Source of the DNA: Clostridia bacterium
GTDB taxonomy: Bacteria; Bacillota; Clostridia; Lachnospirales; Lachnospiraceae
Direction: 5' to 3'
DNA: 64,000 nt
Assembly (NCBI GenBank): GCA_910575725.1
Contig: CAJTFE010000017.1
Coordinates: 28,800-92,799, forward strand
The notes beneath the pieces were generated by a model. That model was given only the letters and a program-made list of their open reading frames with translations. It did not search any database and was not told the origin of the DNA. Below, piece by piece: positions 1-9,131 of this stretch. A program made the position numbers and the translations under genes. Each line of letters begins with the position of its first letter. The stretch's first letter is position 1.

Positions 1-1211
1 TGCGCTTGGAGGGCTTCATATTCCGATTGCAGCGCGGCGAGGTTCGGGAGCTTTGCAATGCCCGCCGCTTTCAGCGACCTTGCGGCGGCTTCATGTAGGA
101 TAATCGCCTGTTCCTGTCCGGCGCGGTACTTCTCCCTGTTCCTTGCCTTGCGGTATGCGTCATAGACGGGCTTTGTCTTTTGGTAGGTGGAAACATTCTT
201 GATAAGCACCGCCATGTCCGCAAGCCGCTTTTCCGCGTTCTTCAATGCGTCTGCCGCCTGTCCGCTTTCCGCTGACATTTCCTCAATCCGGCTGACTAAA
301 TCCGCGTACTGTTCAATCTTGTGTTCCGTCAAGAAATTCATGGTTTTAGCTGCCTGTTTCAGATTGTGGATTTTCGCCCACTGTTCATAGCCCTTACTCT
401 GCGCCGCCTTGATACTGTTCTCAATGTCGATAAGCAGCGACACGCCGCGCTGTTCTCTGGGAGCTTTCGCCGCTTTTGCCCGTCTGCCCGCTATCCGTTC
501 CCTTATAGCTTCCTCTGTATAGTCTGCGCCGAGGGTTTTAAGGCGTGTGAAGCGTTCCTGTCCGGGGGCGCGGCATGACACATATTTCCCCGGCTTTATC
601 TCATAGCCCGCCGCCTGTAACCGCGTTAGCAATTCCTCAAAACTGGAAACTTGGGGGATAAGCGCGTCAAGGGCGGTTTTCAGCTTGCCTTTCCAACTTG
701 TACCCGTCTTTTCTGCCTGGTACTCCGCATAGCTCTTTCCCTTGCTGCCCTTGCCGGGGACGACGACGGACAAGCCATTCTCCCGGCACAGCTTGTCGCT
801 CATGTTCCGTATGCCGTAATAGCTCCTTTTGTTGGAATTGTATTTATGGTGGTCTACAAAATTCACCGCGCAAAAAATGATATGGTTATGGACGTGTCCT
901 TTGTCAATGTGCGTCGTGAGTACATATTCATGCTGCCCCTTTGTTACCGCGTCGGCAAGCTGCTTTCCGATTTCATGGGCTTTCTGATAATCGACTTCCC
1001 CCGGCTCAAAGGACTGTATCAGATGAAAGGCTAAATTGTTCCCCTTTTGGAGTGCTTGGGACAATGTATATTCAAACTCAATATCTGCCGTTTCATAGGA
1101 GCAGCCGAAAGAGGACACAAGCATTTTTCCGTCCGTCTTGTCCGGGTTTTCGATATAGTCAAGGGCTTTGCTTAGAGTGCTTTTAACAGGCTTAATCTTT
1201 GTAACCGCCAT
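1..1211 (-). CDS. Relaxase/mobilization nuclease, C-terminus cut by window edge
   Basis: This gene would nick the element's oriT and pilot the strand during conjugation. The reading frame starts at ATG 1211 and stays open to base 1, so about 403 residues are visible and the C-terminus lies outside the window. The HIDKGHVHNH motif at residues 101-110 is the metal-binding three-histidine motif of the PF03432 relaxase family. Part of the visible C-terminal half is charged and probably helical. The start overlaps the end of mobC by 40 bases, which implies translational coupling. The family call is firm; which Mob subclass it belongs to was not tested. Confidence 0.93.
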   Translation of the reverse strand, partial: MAVTKIKPVKSTLSKALDYIENPDKTDGKMLVSSFGCSYETADIEFEYTLSQALQKGNNLAFHLIQSFEPGEVDYQKAHEIGKQLADAVTKGQHEYVLTTHIDKGHVHNHIIFCAVNFVDHHKYNSNKRSYYGIRNMSDKLCRENGLSVVVPGKGSKGKSYAEYQAEKTGTSWKGKLKTALDALIPQVSSFEELLTRLQAAGYEIKPGKYVSCRAPGQERFTRLKTLGADYTEEAIRERIAGRRAKAAKAPREQRGVSLLIDIENSIKAAQSKGYEQWAKIHNLKQAAKTMNFLTEHKIEQYADLVSRIEEMSAESGQAADALKNAEKRLADMAVLIKNVSTYQKTKPVYDAYRKARNREKYRAGQEQAIILHEAAARSLKAAGIAKLPNLAALQSEYEALQA

Positions 1212-1501
1212 ATTTCCGCAAGCACCCCCTTTATTTCCTCTATGTCCTCTTGGTATGCGTTCCCCGTCGCGTTTACGCGGCGTGCTATCTGGTTGACGTT
1301 GACCCCGATTTTCTGTATCTCTGCGGTCATTGCCTTAATGTCGCTGTGGTCTATCTGAATGATGTACCCGTCAATGGCAATCTTCCGCAGATATGCCGCC
1401 ATGTTCCGGGTGGGTACGAGCTTCATTTTTTCCAGTATTAAATCCCGTTCCGCTTCCGTCACTCTGAATTTGATTTGTACCGTCCTTTTCCGTCCGTCCA
1501 T
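1172..1501 (-). CDS. mobC: MobC-like relaxosome accessory protein
   Basis: A 109-residue basic protein expected to bind oriT DNA and help the relaxase open the nick site. ATG 1501 is preferred over an upstream in-frame start because AAAGGAG lies about nine bases before it. The N-terminal stretch (KRTVQIKFRVTEAERDLI) resembles the ribbon-helix-helix segment of MobC proteins. The segment around residues 60-90 (GVNVNQIARRVN) is the typical MobC core. The stop falls inside the relaxase start region, so the two genes form one transcript. Confidence in the family is high. Confidence 0.88.
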   Translation of the reverse strand: MDGRKRTVQIKFRVTEAERDLILEKMKLVPTRNMAAYLRKIAIDGYIIQIDHSDIKAMTAEIQKIGVNVNQIARRVNATGNAYQEDIEEIKGVLAEIWRLQRLSLLKAL

Positions 1502-1552
1502 TGCTTCGCTCCTTTCCTTTCCATTCTGAGGGTTTGGGACACTTCCCAACAA

Positions 1553-1769
1553 GCCATTTTCAACCGACGCACCGCAGCGCGGGAGGGGGAAAATACGGAA
1601 GTGGGTACCCGCTTCCTATGCTTGCTACGAATGTTTTTATCTTTTAGGCTCTTATCCCCTACTACGGAGAAAAAGCTATTTTGCCAAACTTCCGCAAAAG
1701 AAAAACGCCGCAATCTCAAAAAAGATTACAACGCTTTCTAAATCCTGTTCAGTTTTAAGCCGGACATTC
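1553..1769. other. Gap between mobC and the XRE gene
   Basis: This stretch of about 220 bases upstream of mobC is where oriT and the mobC promoter would be expected. I see an A/T-rich segment at about 1615-1740 but no clear nick-site motif or inverted repeat that I can defend. Short open frames here have no ribosome site. Confidence 0.3.
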
Positions 1770-2123
1770 CTATCCGCCCTCTTTTTCGACTTCGGAAATC
1801 TCTTTTGCCGTTGCGGTCACAATCCGTATGCCTGTATCGCTCATACCGTCAAGGAGCGCGTCAAGCTGCCGCCGCTGCGTGTTCTTCTCTGGCGGCGTTT
1901 CCAAAAGGAACTGGTCTACGGAGATATTGTAGCGGAGCATAAGCTCAAAGAATATCTGCAAACTTGGGTGCTGCCCCTTGTTCTCAATGTTCGCAAGGTA
2001 GCGCGGCGAGATAAACATTTCGTCGCTCACTTTCTTACGGCTCTCCTTGCGCCCTGTCCGCGCCGCCTTTATCGCTGCCCCAAAAGCCTTGAAGTCGTAT
2101 TTTGGTACTGGTCTTTTTGCCAT
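1770..2123 (-). CDS. XRE-family helix-turn-helix regulator of the mobile element
   Basis: A 117-residue DNA-binding protein. Residues 11-70 form an XRE/Cro-type helix-turn-helix (KVSDEMFISPRYLANIENKG), and the rest is a helical tail that may dimerize. Such regulators sit next to the accessory cargo of Tn916-like and Tn4451-like elements. It is divergent from the MATE gene, and the shared intergenic region contains the strong rightward promoter at 2237-2265. Control of its own promoter or of the MATE transcript is an inference from position. Confidence 0.85.
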   Translation of the reverse strand: MAKRPVPKYDFKAFGAAIKAARTGRKESRKKVSDEMFISPRYLANIENKGQHPSLQIFFELMLRYNISVDQFLLETPPEKNTQRRQLDALLDGMSDTGIRIVTATAKEISEVEKEGG

Positions 2124-2236
2124 AATTATTCACCCTGTTACATTTTACAATTCCTCTTTTTATCTGAATATGTCTACACAGTACCTATTATTAGCCAAAA
2201 TAGAGCATAATTCCAACTACCCACCTAACTACATCA

Positions 2237-2265
2237 TTGACAAACACCCTTAGAGCGTTTATAAT
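2237..2265 (+). promoter_or_regulatory. Consensus sigma-A promoter of the MATE leader
   Basis: TTGACA at 2237-2242 and TATAAT at 2260-2265 with a spacer of exactly 17 bases. Both hexamers match consensus perfectly. Transcription would begin near 2272, about 25 bases before the leader ORF. Confidence 0.85.
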
Positions 2266-2296
2266 AAGGACAAATTTCTAAGAAAGGGTGAGTACA

Positions 2297-2395
2297 GTGT
2301 TATTCGGGAAGTTTTGTATTGAATATAGCTCCGCACAATTTGAAATTTCAAAGCATTGTACGGAGCCTAAAGAACACAGGAACATTTACGTTTAG
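2297..2395 (+). CDS. Putative 32-residue leader peptide upstream of MATE pump
   Basis: A GTG-started frame of 32 codons follows GAAAGGGTGAG and precedes the MATE gene. An inverted repeat lies inside it: arms 2328-2339 and 2355-2366, a 12-bp stem with one mismatch. Leader ORF, internal hairpin and a later terminator are the layout of ribosome-mediated attenuation seen upstream of mobile resistance genes such as tet(M) and erm. The peptide itself was not recognised. The regulatory role is inferred; the ORF and hairpin are directly visible. Confidence 0.55.
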   Translation: MLFGKFCIEYSSAQFEISKHCTEPKEHRNIYV

Positions 2396-2458
2396 GCTTG
2401 CTCTGGCTATTGATAGTTTGGAGTTTTGTTCGTGTGTTCATAGTTAATTTTGATGTTT

Positions 2459-2495
2459 AGGCAGTTGGCAATGTTTTGTCTGCTGCCTTTTGTTT
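2459..2495 (+). terminator. Possible weak terminator or pause hairpin in MATE leader
   Basis: GGCAG and CTGCTGCC can pair and are followed by TTTTGTTT. The stem is short. It may compete with the stronger hairpin at 2513. Confidence 0.35.
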
Positions 2496-2512
2496 ATGAC
2501 GATTGTTTTTTT

Positions 2513-2553
2513 GAGCAGAGGGCGCACTTTATCGTGTTTCCCTCTGCTTTTTT
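2513..2553 (+). terminator. Intrinsic terminator just upstream of MATE (attenuator)
   Basis: GCAGAGGG (2515-2522) pairs with CCCTCTGC (2540-2547), followed by TTTTTT. No complete gene lies between the promoter at 2237 and this terminator except the leader frame. It therefore looks like an attenuator for the pump gene that starts 26 bases later. Confidence 0.75.
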
Positions 2554-2578
2554 GCGTTAAAGAAAGGATTTTGACAAA

Positions 2579-3955
2579 ATGAAAAAAGAACAAAACTTGG
2601 CAATAGGAAGTGTACCCAAAAAGCTCATTATGTTTGCGCTTCCTTTACTGTTAGCAAACTTGCTGCAGTCCTTTTACAGTGTTGTTGATATGCTTGTTGT
2701 TGGAAATGTTGTCGGCGAAACAGGACTTGCCGCGATTAGCAATGCGTCAATGATAAGTTTTATTATCAATTCTATTTGTATCGGCGTTACTATGGGCGGT
2801 ACTGTTTTAATTGCACAATATAAAGGAGCTGATGACAAACAGGCACAAGTCGAAACTGCAGGGACATTATGTGTAATATCCTTTGTTGCTTCACTTATAG
2901 TTACAATAATAGGATTGTGTGTGTATAATCCCCTTTTTCATGTTCTGAATGTTCCTATGGCTTCCATGCAAGAAGCCTGCGAATATATGAAAATCATTTG
3001 CTACGGCACTATATTTGTATTTGGGTTTAACGCTATATGCTCTATTATGAAAGGTTTTGGAGATTCTAAAAGTCCACTTTACTTCATAACGATTGCAACG
3101 ATTGTAAATATTGTTCTGGACTTGATTTTAGTAGGGCTGCTTGGCATGGGAACTGCGGGTGCAGCTTATGCTACGATATTTGCACAGGCAATTTCTCTTA
3201 TGGTTTCAATTATTCACTTAAAAAGGACACACTTTATCTTTGATTTTAAGCCAAAGCACTTTATTATAAAATCGGATAAATTGTTAGTTATTCTAAAAGT
3301 TGGTTTGCCTACCGCTATTCAAATGGTAGTCGTCAATATTTCTTATCTTGTGATTACAGGTATGCTCAACAATTTTGGTGTATCAGTTGCCGCTGCATCT
3401 GGTGTTGGACTTAAAATCAATACATTTGCCGGTATGCCTTGTTGGGCAATCGGACAGGCTGTAACTGCTATGGCAGGACAAAATATGGGTTCAAATGATA
3501 TAGAGCGCGTAAAAAAGACAACAAAAATCGGACTGCTTTTGAATGTGGTTATTACTTTTATCGTAATTGTAACCGTACAATTATTTGCGAAGCAAATCAT
3601 CACATTATTTGAGCCAGAAAGTTCAGAAGTCATTAAAGATGGAATATTGTATCTAAGGATATGTTGTGGAATTAACAGTCTGATTTATGCAATTATGTAT
3701 ACATTCGATTCTTTCGCTATTGGTATTGGTTCAGCAAATATCGCTATGATAAACGCTCTTTTGGACGCAGTATTTGTCCGACTTCCTGTAGGTTGGTTGT
3801 TAACTTTTGTGGTTGATATGGGATTTTCTGGCGTATATATCGGGCAAGCAATTTCTCCGATATTACCTGCAATAGTTGGTTTACTGTATTTCAAAAATAA
3901 AGCATGGGAAAAGAAAAAACTAATACCTTGTATAGATAAGGGGGTGCAGCCATGA
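2579..3955 (+). CDS. MATE family efflux transporter
   Basis: A 458-residue polytopic membrane protein of usual MATE length, with about twelve hydrophobic segments in two similar halves. The N-terminal motif region (PLLLANLLQSFYSVVDMLVVG) is characteristic. MATE proteins export cationic drugs or metabolites by Na+ or H+ antiport across the cytoplasmic membrane. AAAGGA lies about ten bases before the ATG. The gene is cargo of the element, and its own promoter, leader and attenuator suggest induction by a substrate, perhaps a translation inhibitor. Its stop overlaps the start of the KTR gene. Substrate is unknown. Confidence 0.93.
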   Translation: MKKEQNLAIGSVPKKLIMFALPLLLANLLQSFYSVVDMLVVGNVVGETGLAAISNASMISFIINSICIGVTMGGTVLIAQYKGADDKQAQVETAGTLCVISFVASLIVTIIGLCVYNPLFHVLNVPMASMQEACEYMKIICYGTIFVFGFNAICSIMKGFGDSKSPLYFITIATIVNIVLDLILVGLLGMGTAGAAYATIFAQAISLMVSIIHLKRTHFIFDFKPKHFIIKSDKLLVILKVGLPTAIQMVVVNISYLVITGMLNNFGVSVAAASGVGLKINTFAGMPCWAIGQAVTAMAGQNMGSNDIERVKKTTKIGLLLNVVITFIVIVTVQLFAKQIITLFEPESSEVIKDGILYLRICCGINSLIYAIMYTFDSFAIGIGSANIAMINALLDAVFVRLPVGWLLTFVVDMGFSGVYIGQAISPILPAIVGLLYFKNKAWEKKKLIPCIDKGVQP

Positions 3956-4125
3956 AACATATGGAATGGTTGCTATGCCCCATATGTCACAATAAAACCC
4001 GTATCAAAATACGCGAAGATACAGAACTTAAAAAGTTTCCTCTTTACTGTCCTAAATGCAAACAGGAAATTTTAATTAACGTAAAATTGAGCAATATATA
4101 CGTTATCAAAGAGCCAGACGCTTAG
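3952..4125 (+). CDS. Cysteine-rich KTR-domain small protein
   Basis: A 57-residue protein whose ATG overlaps the MATE stop (ATGA), so the two are co-translated. It holds two Cys pairs, CPIC near residue 9 and CPKC near residue 33, predicting a small zinc ribbon. KTR appears in HNKTRIKI. It matches the Cys_rich_KTR family (PF14205) common in Tn916-like elements; the function of that family is unknown. The frame is short but well supported by coupling and composition. Confidence 0.8.
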   Translation: MKHMEWLLCPICHNKTRIKIREDTELKKFPLYCPKCKQEILINVKLSNIYVIKEPDA

Positions 4126-4130
4126 ACGCA

Positions 4131-4178
4131 GAGCCGATAACATGTAGACATTGAGCTACGGTTATCGGCTCTTTTTTT
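4131..4178 (+). terminator. Intrinsic terminator after the MATE-KTR operon
   Basis: GAGCCGATAAC (4131-4141) and GTTATCGGCTC (4161-4171) form an 11-bp perfect stem followed by seven T. It ends the pump operon. Confidence 0.92.
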
Positions 4179-4262
4179 AATAATAAAATCAAACTGCCGC
4201 ACGACGGCAAAAGAAAAAAACCGTCGTAACGCAGATATTTTGTCACGCCTTTTTTAAGAAAC

Positions 4263-4299
4263 GGCGGTTTTGAGAAATCAGAACCGCCTTTTCTTTTTT
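4263..4299 (+). terminator. Second intrinsic terminator
   Basis: GGCGGTT (4263-4269) pairs with AACCGCC (4282-4288), followed by TTTTCTTTTTT. It lies upstream of the small ORF at 4334 and could insulate the downstream element genes. Confidence 0.7.
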
Positions 4300-4333
4300 G
4301 AACAGGAGCTGGCGGTATCAAGGAGGTATCGCC

Positions 4334-4441
4334 ATGCCCTTTACTATTTTCTATTCGCCGTTTAACGGTAACTTATCAAAAAAAGCCCGTCCACCGCCGG
4401 GAATCTCTCTACCCTTGAATATGAACTGTCTAATCACCTGA
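4334..4441 (+). CDS. Small ORF with strong ribosome site, 35 residues, unknown
   Basis: ATG 4334 follows AAGGAGG at a spacing of about seven, and the frame runs 35 codons. The peptide begins MPFTIFYSPFNGNL and matches no family I recognise. It ends just before the hairpin at 4459, so it could be a leader ORF for the sigma-like gene at 4617. The ribosome site is good; the coding call is tentative. Confidence 0.4.
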   Translation: MPFTIFYSPFNGNLSKKARPPPGISLPLNMNCLIT

Positions 4442-4458
4442 ATACTGTTTACAATACC

Positions 4459-4495
4459 TATACGCCTATCCGATTTTTTCGGACAGGCGTATTTT
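4459..4495 (+). terminator. Hairpin upstream of the sigma-like gene
   Basis: TACGCCT-A-TCCGA pairs with TCGGA-C-AGGCGTA around a T-rich loop and is followed by TTTTGC. The stem is strong but the T tract weak, so it may be a leaky terminator or attenuator. Confidence 0.5.
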
Positions 4496-4616
4496 GCTGC
4501 TCAAAAAATTTTTTGAAGAAATTTCAAAAAATCTTCGGCGTTTTTCAAAAACGCCGTATTGCCCCGCGAAAAGGGGGAAGCACCACCAACTTTCCAACGA
4601 GAAAGGAGGTGAGAAT

Positions 4617-5057
4617 GTGGAACCTAATAGCAGGGAGTTTTACAAACAGTGTGCTTTTCAGAAGTTTTGTAATACGGTGCTGCACAATGAAGCGTGTGAC
4701 GCTCACAGGGAGCTACACAGGCATAAGGCAAGGGAAGTCACCTTTTCCGATTTGCCCTTAGACGAAGCGCGGCAGCTTCATACCTTTGATGAATATTTCA
4801 AACGGGAAACCGCCGAAACCGTCTTTGAGAAAGCCGGGAAGAAAATCACGCCGAAGCTGCTTCTTGAAGCAATCCGTACTTTGCCGGAAGAAAAGCGCAA
4901 AGCCGTACTCCTGTACTATTTCGAGGGAATGAACGACACCGAGATTGCGGAGCTGTTCAATACGTCGAGAAGCACGATACAGTACAGGCGGACAAGCTCT
5001 TTTGAGCTGCTAAGAAAATATCTGGAGGAAAATGCTGATGAATGGGACGAATGGTAA
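4617..5057 (+). CDS. Sigma-70-like factor of the conjugative element
   Basis: A 146-residue protein starting at GTG 4617, chosen because AAAGGAGGTGAG sits seven bases upstream and the downstream frame has no better start. The C-terminal half (PEEKRKAVLLYYFEGMNDTE then a helix-turn-helix) is sigma region 4. There is no convincing region 2. Proteins like it precede the excision module of Tn916-family elements, where they are thought to regulate transfer genes. It overlaps the next gene by about 20 bases. Confidence 0.82.
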   Translation: MEPNSREFYKQCAFQKFCNTVLHNEACDAHRELHRHKAREVTFSDLPLDEARQLHTFDEYFKRETAETVFEKAGKKITPKLLLEAIRTLPEEKRKAVLLYYFEGMNDTEIAELFNTSRSTIQYRRTSSFELLRKYLEENADEWDEW

Positions 5058-5298
5058 CGAACCCGGCTACCCGGAAAATGCCCTTGTTCCCTATCCTGTC
5101 ATTGTGGCAGCGACAAAGGGCGACCCGGACGCTATGAAGATTGTCTTGCAGCATTTCAGCGGCTACATAGCCCGCCTCTCCATGCGGAAGCTGTACGACG
5201 AGCGCGGGAACGTCTATTTCGGCGTAGACCACGACATTCGGGAACGGCTGCAAGCAAAACTGATGATGGCTGTCCTCACCTTTAGGACAGAGGAATAA
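5038..5298 (+). CDS. Helix-turn-helix partner protein (Tn916 orf8-like)
   Basis: An 86-residue protein. Two ATGs occur at 5032 and 5038; the second lies nine bases from GGAGG and is preferred. The sequence VAATKGDPDAMKIVLQHFSG and the downstream YGVDHDIRERLQAKLM resemble the HTH_16 proteins (PF12645) paired with the sigma-like factor in Tn916-type elements. It overlaps the preceding gene and is certainly co-transcribed. A regulatory role in excision or transfer is inferred from family context. Confidence 0.75.
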   Translation: MNGTNGNEPGYPENALVPYPVIVAATKGDPDAMKIVLQHFSGYIARLSMRKLYDERGNVYFGVDHDIRERLQAKLMMAVLTFRTEE

Positions 5299-5773
5299 AC
5301 CGCAGCGGCGGGACGCTTTCATTCTCACCCCCTTTTCCGTTCCGCTGCTGACGCGGGCAGCACAGCCATTTTGAACCTTGAAAAAGAAAGCGGCGCAAGA
5401 TAACGGCGGCGCAGCATAGGGCAAATCGGATATGTTCCTTTTGCGCCGAGCCATACAGCGGGTGCGCCATGACGCTATCCGGGAGGGATTACCCCGCCCG
5501 GACAGCCGAGCGACCAACACCGCGCCGGAAAGCAAGTGTAGCGGCTTGCGGGCGACGACAGCGCAGAATATACAATGATACTTCCTTACAGCCACAGTCC
5601 GAGCGTTAAGAGCGTCGCAGGCAATGGGTAGGGCGGCATGAGAACCATGCCGGGGTGAAATTCCCATGAGGTTATGCTAATAACCGTCCGATTAAAGCCT
5701 TTGTTTTATTGAATAGTGGACTTGCTGCTATTCATAGACTGTATTATATTTGCGAAAGAAAGGGGGATTTTCT
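5299..5773 (+). other. 475-base gap with structured segments before tnpW
   Basis: No credible gene lies here. The last 150 bases contain neighbouring stem-loops: GGCATG-AGAAC-CATGCC at about 5635-5655 and GGTTAT-GCTA-ATAACC at about 5671-5686. The composition is G/C-rich and changes to A/T-rich near 5700. It may be a leader RNA or a regulatory region for the excision module. No match to a named RNA class was recognised. Confidence 0.4.
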
Positions 5774-5941
5774 TTGACGCAAAACCAAACGCCCGTTACC
5801 ACAACGGAGCATAAAATAGGGAAAGTTACTTACCTTGTATGTTCGTCCGCAAGTGAACACGCGACGGACACACTGGATAAAAAGATAAAGAAGCTCATAC
5901 GCAAAGACATGGAGCTGAACCCCGCAAACGCCCGGAAATAG
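5774..5941 (+). CDS. tnpW: Transposon-encoded protein TnpW-like
   Basis: A 55-residue protein that most likely starts at TTG 5774, since AGGGGGATT lies directly upstream. The body (EHKIGKVTYLVCSSASEHA then TLDKKIKKLIRKD) matches the TnpW family named after Tn4451. The function of TnpW is not established. It sits about 100 bases before the serine recombinase, the usual place for small excision helpers. Confidence 0.78.
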   Translation: MTQNQTPVTTTEHKIGKVTYLVCSSASEHATDTLDKKIKKLIRKDMELNPANARK

Positions 5942-5996
5942 GGCGTTTCTTCACATTTTATACATGACACAGGCAGCGGTATGTGGTATAATATAA

Positions 5997-7718
<1,722 letters not shown>

Positions 7719-7731
7719 CATACATCAAAAA

Positions 7732-7778
7732 GAGGTAAGATAACACCCTCTGCAAAAAAGGTATCGTTATCTTACCTC
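7732..7778. repeat. 13-bp inverted repeat beyond the recombinase
   Basis: GAGGTAAGATAAC (7732-7744) and GTTATCTTACCTC (7766-7778) are perfect inverted copies. Read on the minus strand the hairpin is followed by TTTTT, so it can end leftward transcripts entering the element. It could also be part of the element end. Confidence 0.7.
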
Positions 7779-7855
7779 AACAAAATTTGTACCCGAAAAT
7801 CCATCGTCTATGTAAACGCTGTCTTTGATACAATTTGATTTTTCATTAAACCCCA

Positions 7856-7972
7856 TTATTTTTTACCGATACCCCGCGATTTTTTATCATACTCCATGAT
7901 TTTTCCTATACCCCGTGATTTTTCCCCATACTCCACGATTTTTCCTATACTCCGTGATTTTTCCCATAAAAA
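7856..7972. repeat. Tandem repeat of about 19 bp, five copies
   Basis: Near-identical units of the form ATACTCCATGATTTTTCCT follow each other with slight variation in length (19-20 bases) and sequence. The array lies between the recombinase and the unknown gene at 8045, ending about 30 bases before that gene's -10 box. Its position suggests repeated protein binding sites or slippage-prone DNA. Confidence 0.85.
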
Positions 7973-7981
7973 ATCAAAAGC

Positions 7982-8011
7982 TTTGGAAATATCCTGGCAT
8001 CCGTGGTATAA
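7982..8011 (+). promoter_or_regulatory. Probable promoter of the 8045 gene
   Basis: TTGGAA near 7983 and GTATAATT near 8007 are about 17-18 bases apart. AAGGAGG follows shortly before the ATG. The -35 match is moderate. Confidence 0.55.
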
Positions 8012-8044
8012 TTGCTTCATTGAACACTTAAGGAGGCACACGGA

Positions 8045-9049
8045 ATGGACGTATACCATGATAACAATATATGGGGGAAAGGCTCGCCTGAAACCAAGCT
8101 GACAGCCCTCCCTGTCAATCACTCTTTTCTTTGGGGAGAACAGGAAATACTTATCCCAGCAGTCTATGTAGGCAAAGCAGGCGCCGCCCTCGATGTATGC
8201 GCAAAAATCCCGATAGAAGATATGGCGGCATTTCTGAAAAAATGGGATTATGAGCGGCGGATGTCCCTAAAAACCCCAGAAGAATTTGAGCAGATAGATG
8301 CGGACAACCCCGGAAGCAGGGAATTTGCCGTAGAAATATGCCTTGATGGTACGCCACTGGTGCGCCGCATGAGCAGCAGCCTGAGATGGTATCCGGAAAA
8401 TATAATTCAGATGGGGAATGCCAATCCAGCCAGCGAGGACGGATTTGAAAATAATAAATCTGCCGAGGAATGGATGGGGACTTATGGCTGCGACAAGGGA
8501 TGCTGCTGGTATTTTGAGCGGCTTTCCTATAATTGGGACGGAGAACCGATACTGTCCCCTCAGAAAATATCACTTGCTTTCCGGGCAAACTTAATCTCCA
8601 TCACTGCGGGGCATTTTTCCTCTGACGTTTCCTGTGATGGCAAAACGGTAAAGACAGCCCATCCCATAACCGGTCAGGAATACACCCTGACACTGCATAG
8701 TTGCGAACAGATCAGGAACAGCTTCGCAGAAATTGGAGCGAAAGGTGTGGTTTACCCAGAATACTGCCAGATACTCTCTTACAGCATTGCACCAGAAATA
8801 GACCGCAGCCTTTTTTGCATCCGCGACTACGCAGAAGGCGACCACCCAAGAATGGGTGATGCCCAAGGGCCGCCGGGCGGGCCAGACGGCCCCACAGCAG
8901 TTTTTATGGCCGGGAAAAATGCCGCTCCTGACAAACGGATGGCAGCTTCCTCCCTGCATTTTGAGCCTGTGTCAGAAGTGCAGTGGCGGATGGTATTCCA
9001 GATAAAGCCAAAGAATGATGCAGAAATCAGCTTTCCCATCAAAGCATGA
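8045..9049 (+). CDS. Unknown 334-residue cytoplasmic protein
   Basis: ATG 8045 follows AAGGAGG at a spacing of eight, so translation is well supported. The protein has no signal peptide or membrane segment. It is rich in aromatic and acidic residues, with Cys-rich GCDKGCCWYF near residue 155 and a glycine/proline stretch (GPPGGPDGP) near residue 277. I recognise no family. It stands alone between two mobile recombinase modules, has its own promoter next to a tandem repeat, and no partner gene, so it may be cargo or a remnant of the original chromosome. Confidence 0.75.
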   Translation: MDVYHDNNIWGKGSPETKLTALPVNHSFLWGEQEILIPAVYVGKAGAALDVCAKIPIEDMAAFLKKWDYERRMSLKTPEEFEQIDADNPGSREFAVEICLDGTPLVRRMSSSLRWYPENIIQMGNANPASEDGFENNKSAEEWMGTYGCDKGCCWYFERLSYNWDGEPILSPQKISLAFRANLISITAGHFSSDVSCDGKTVKTAHPITGQEYTLTLHSCEQIRNSFAEIGAKGVVYPEYCQILSYSIAPEIDRSLFCIRDYAEGDHPRMGDAQGPPGGPDGPTAVFMAGKNAAPDKRMAASSLHFEPVSEVQWRMVFQIKPKNDAEISFPIKA

Positions 9050-9131
9050 TCCCACACAAATAGCAGCATAAACATTAACCACACAGAATCCCCCGGAGCC
9101 GTTTTCTTCCCTGCTCCGGGGGACTATATTC

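Noticed and set aside
7856..7972. CRISPR array
   Set aside because: Units are only 19-20 bases and directly adjacent, with no spacers and no cas genes.
7856..8122. Minus-strand repeat protein across the tandem repeat
   Set aside because: It has no ribosome site, and its repeated peptide is just the translation of the DNA repeat.
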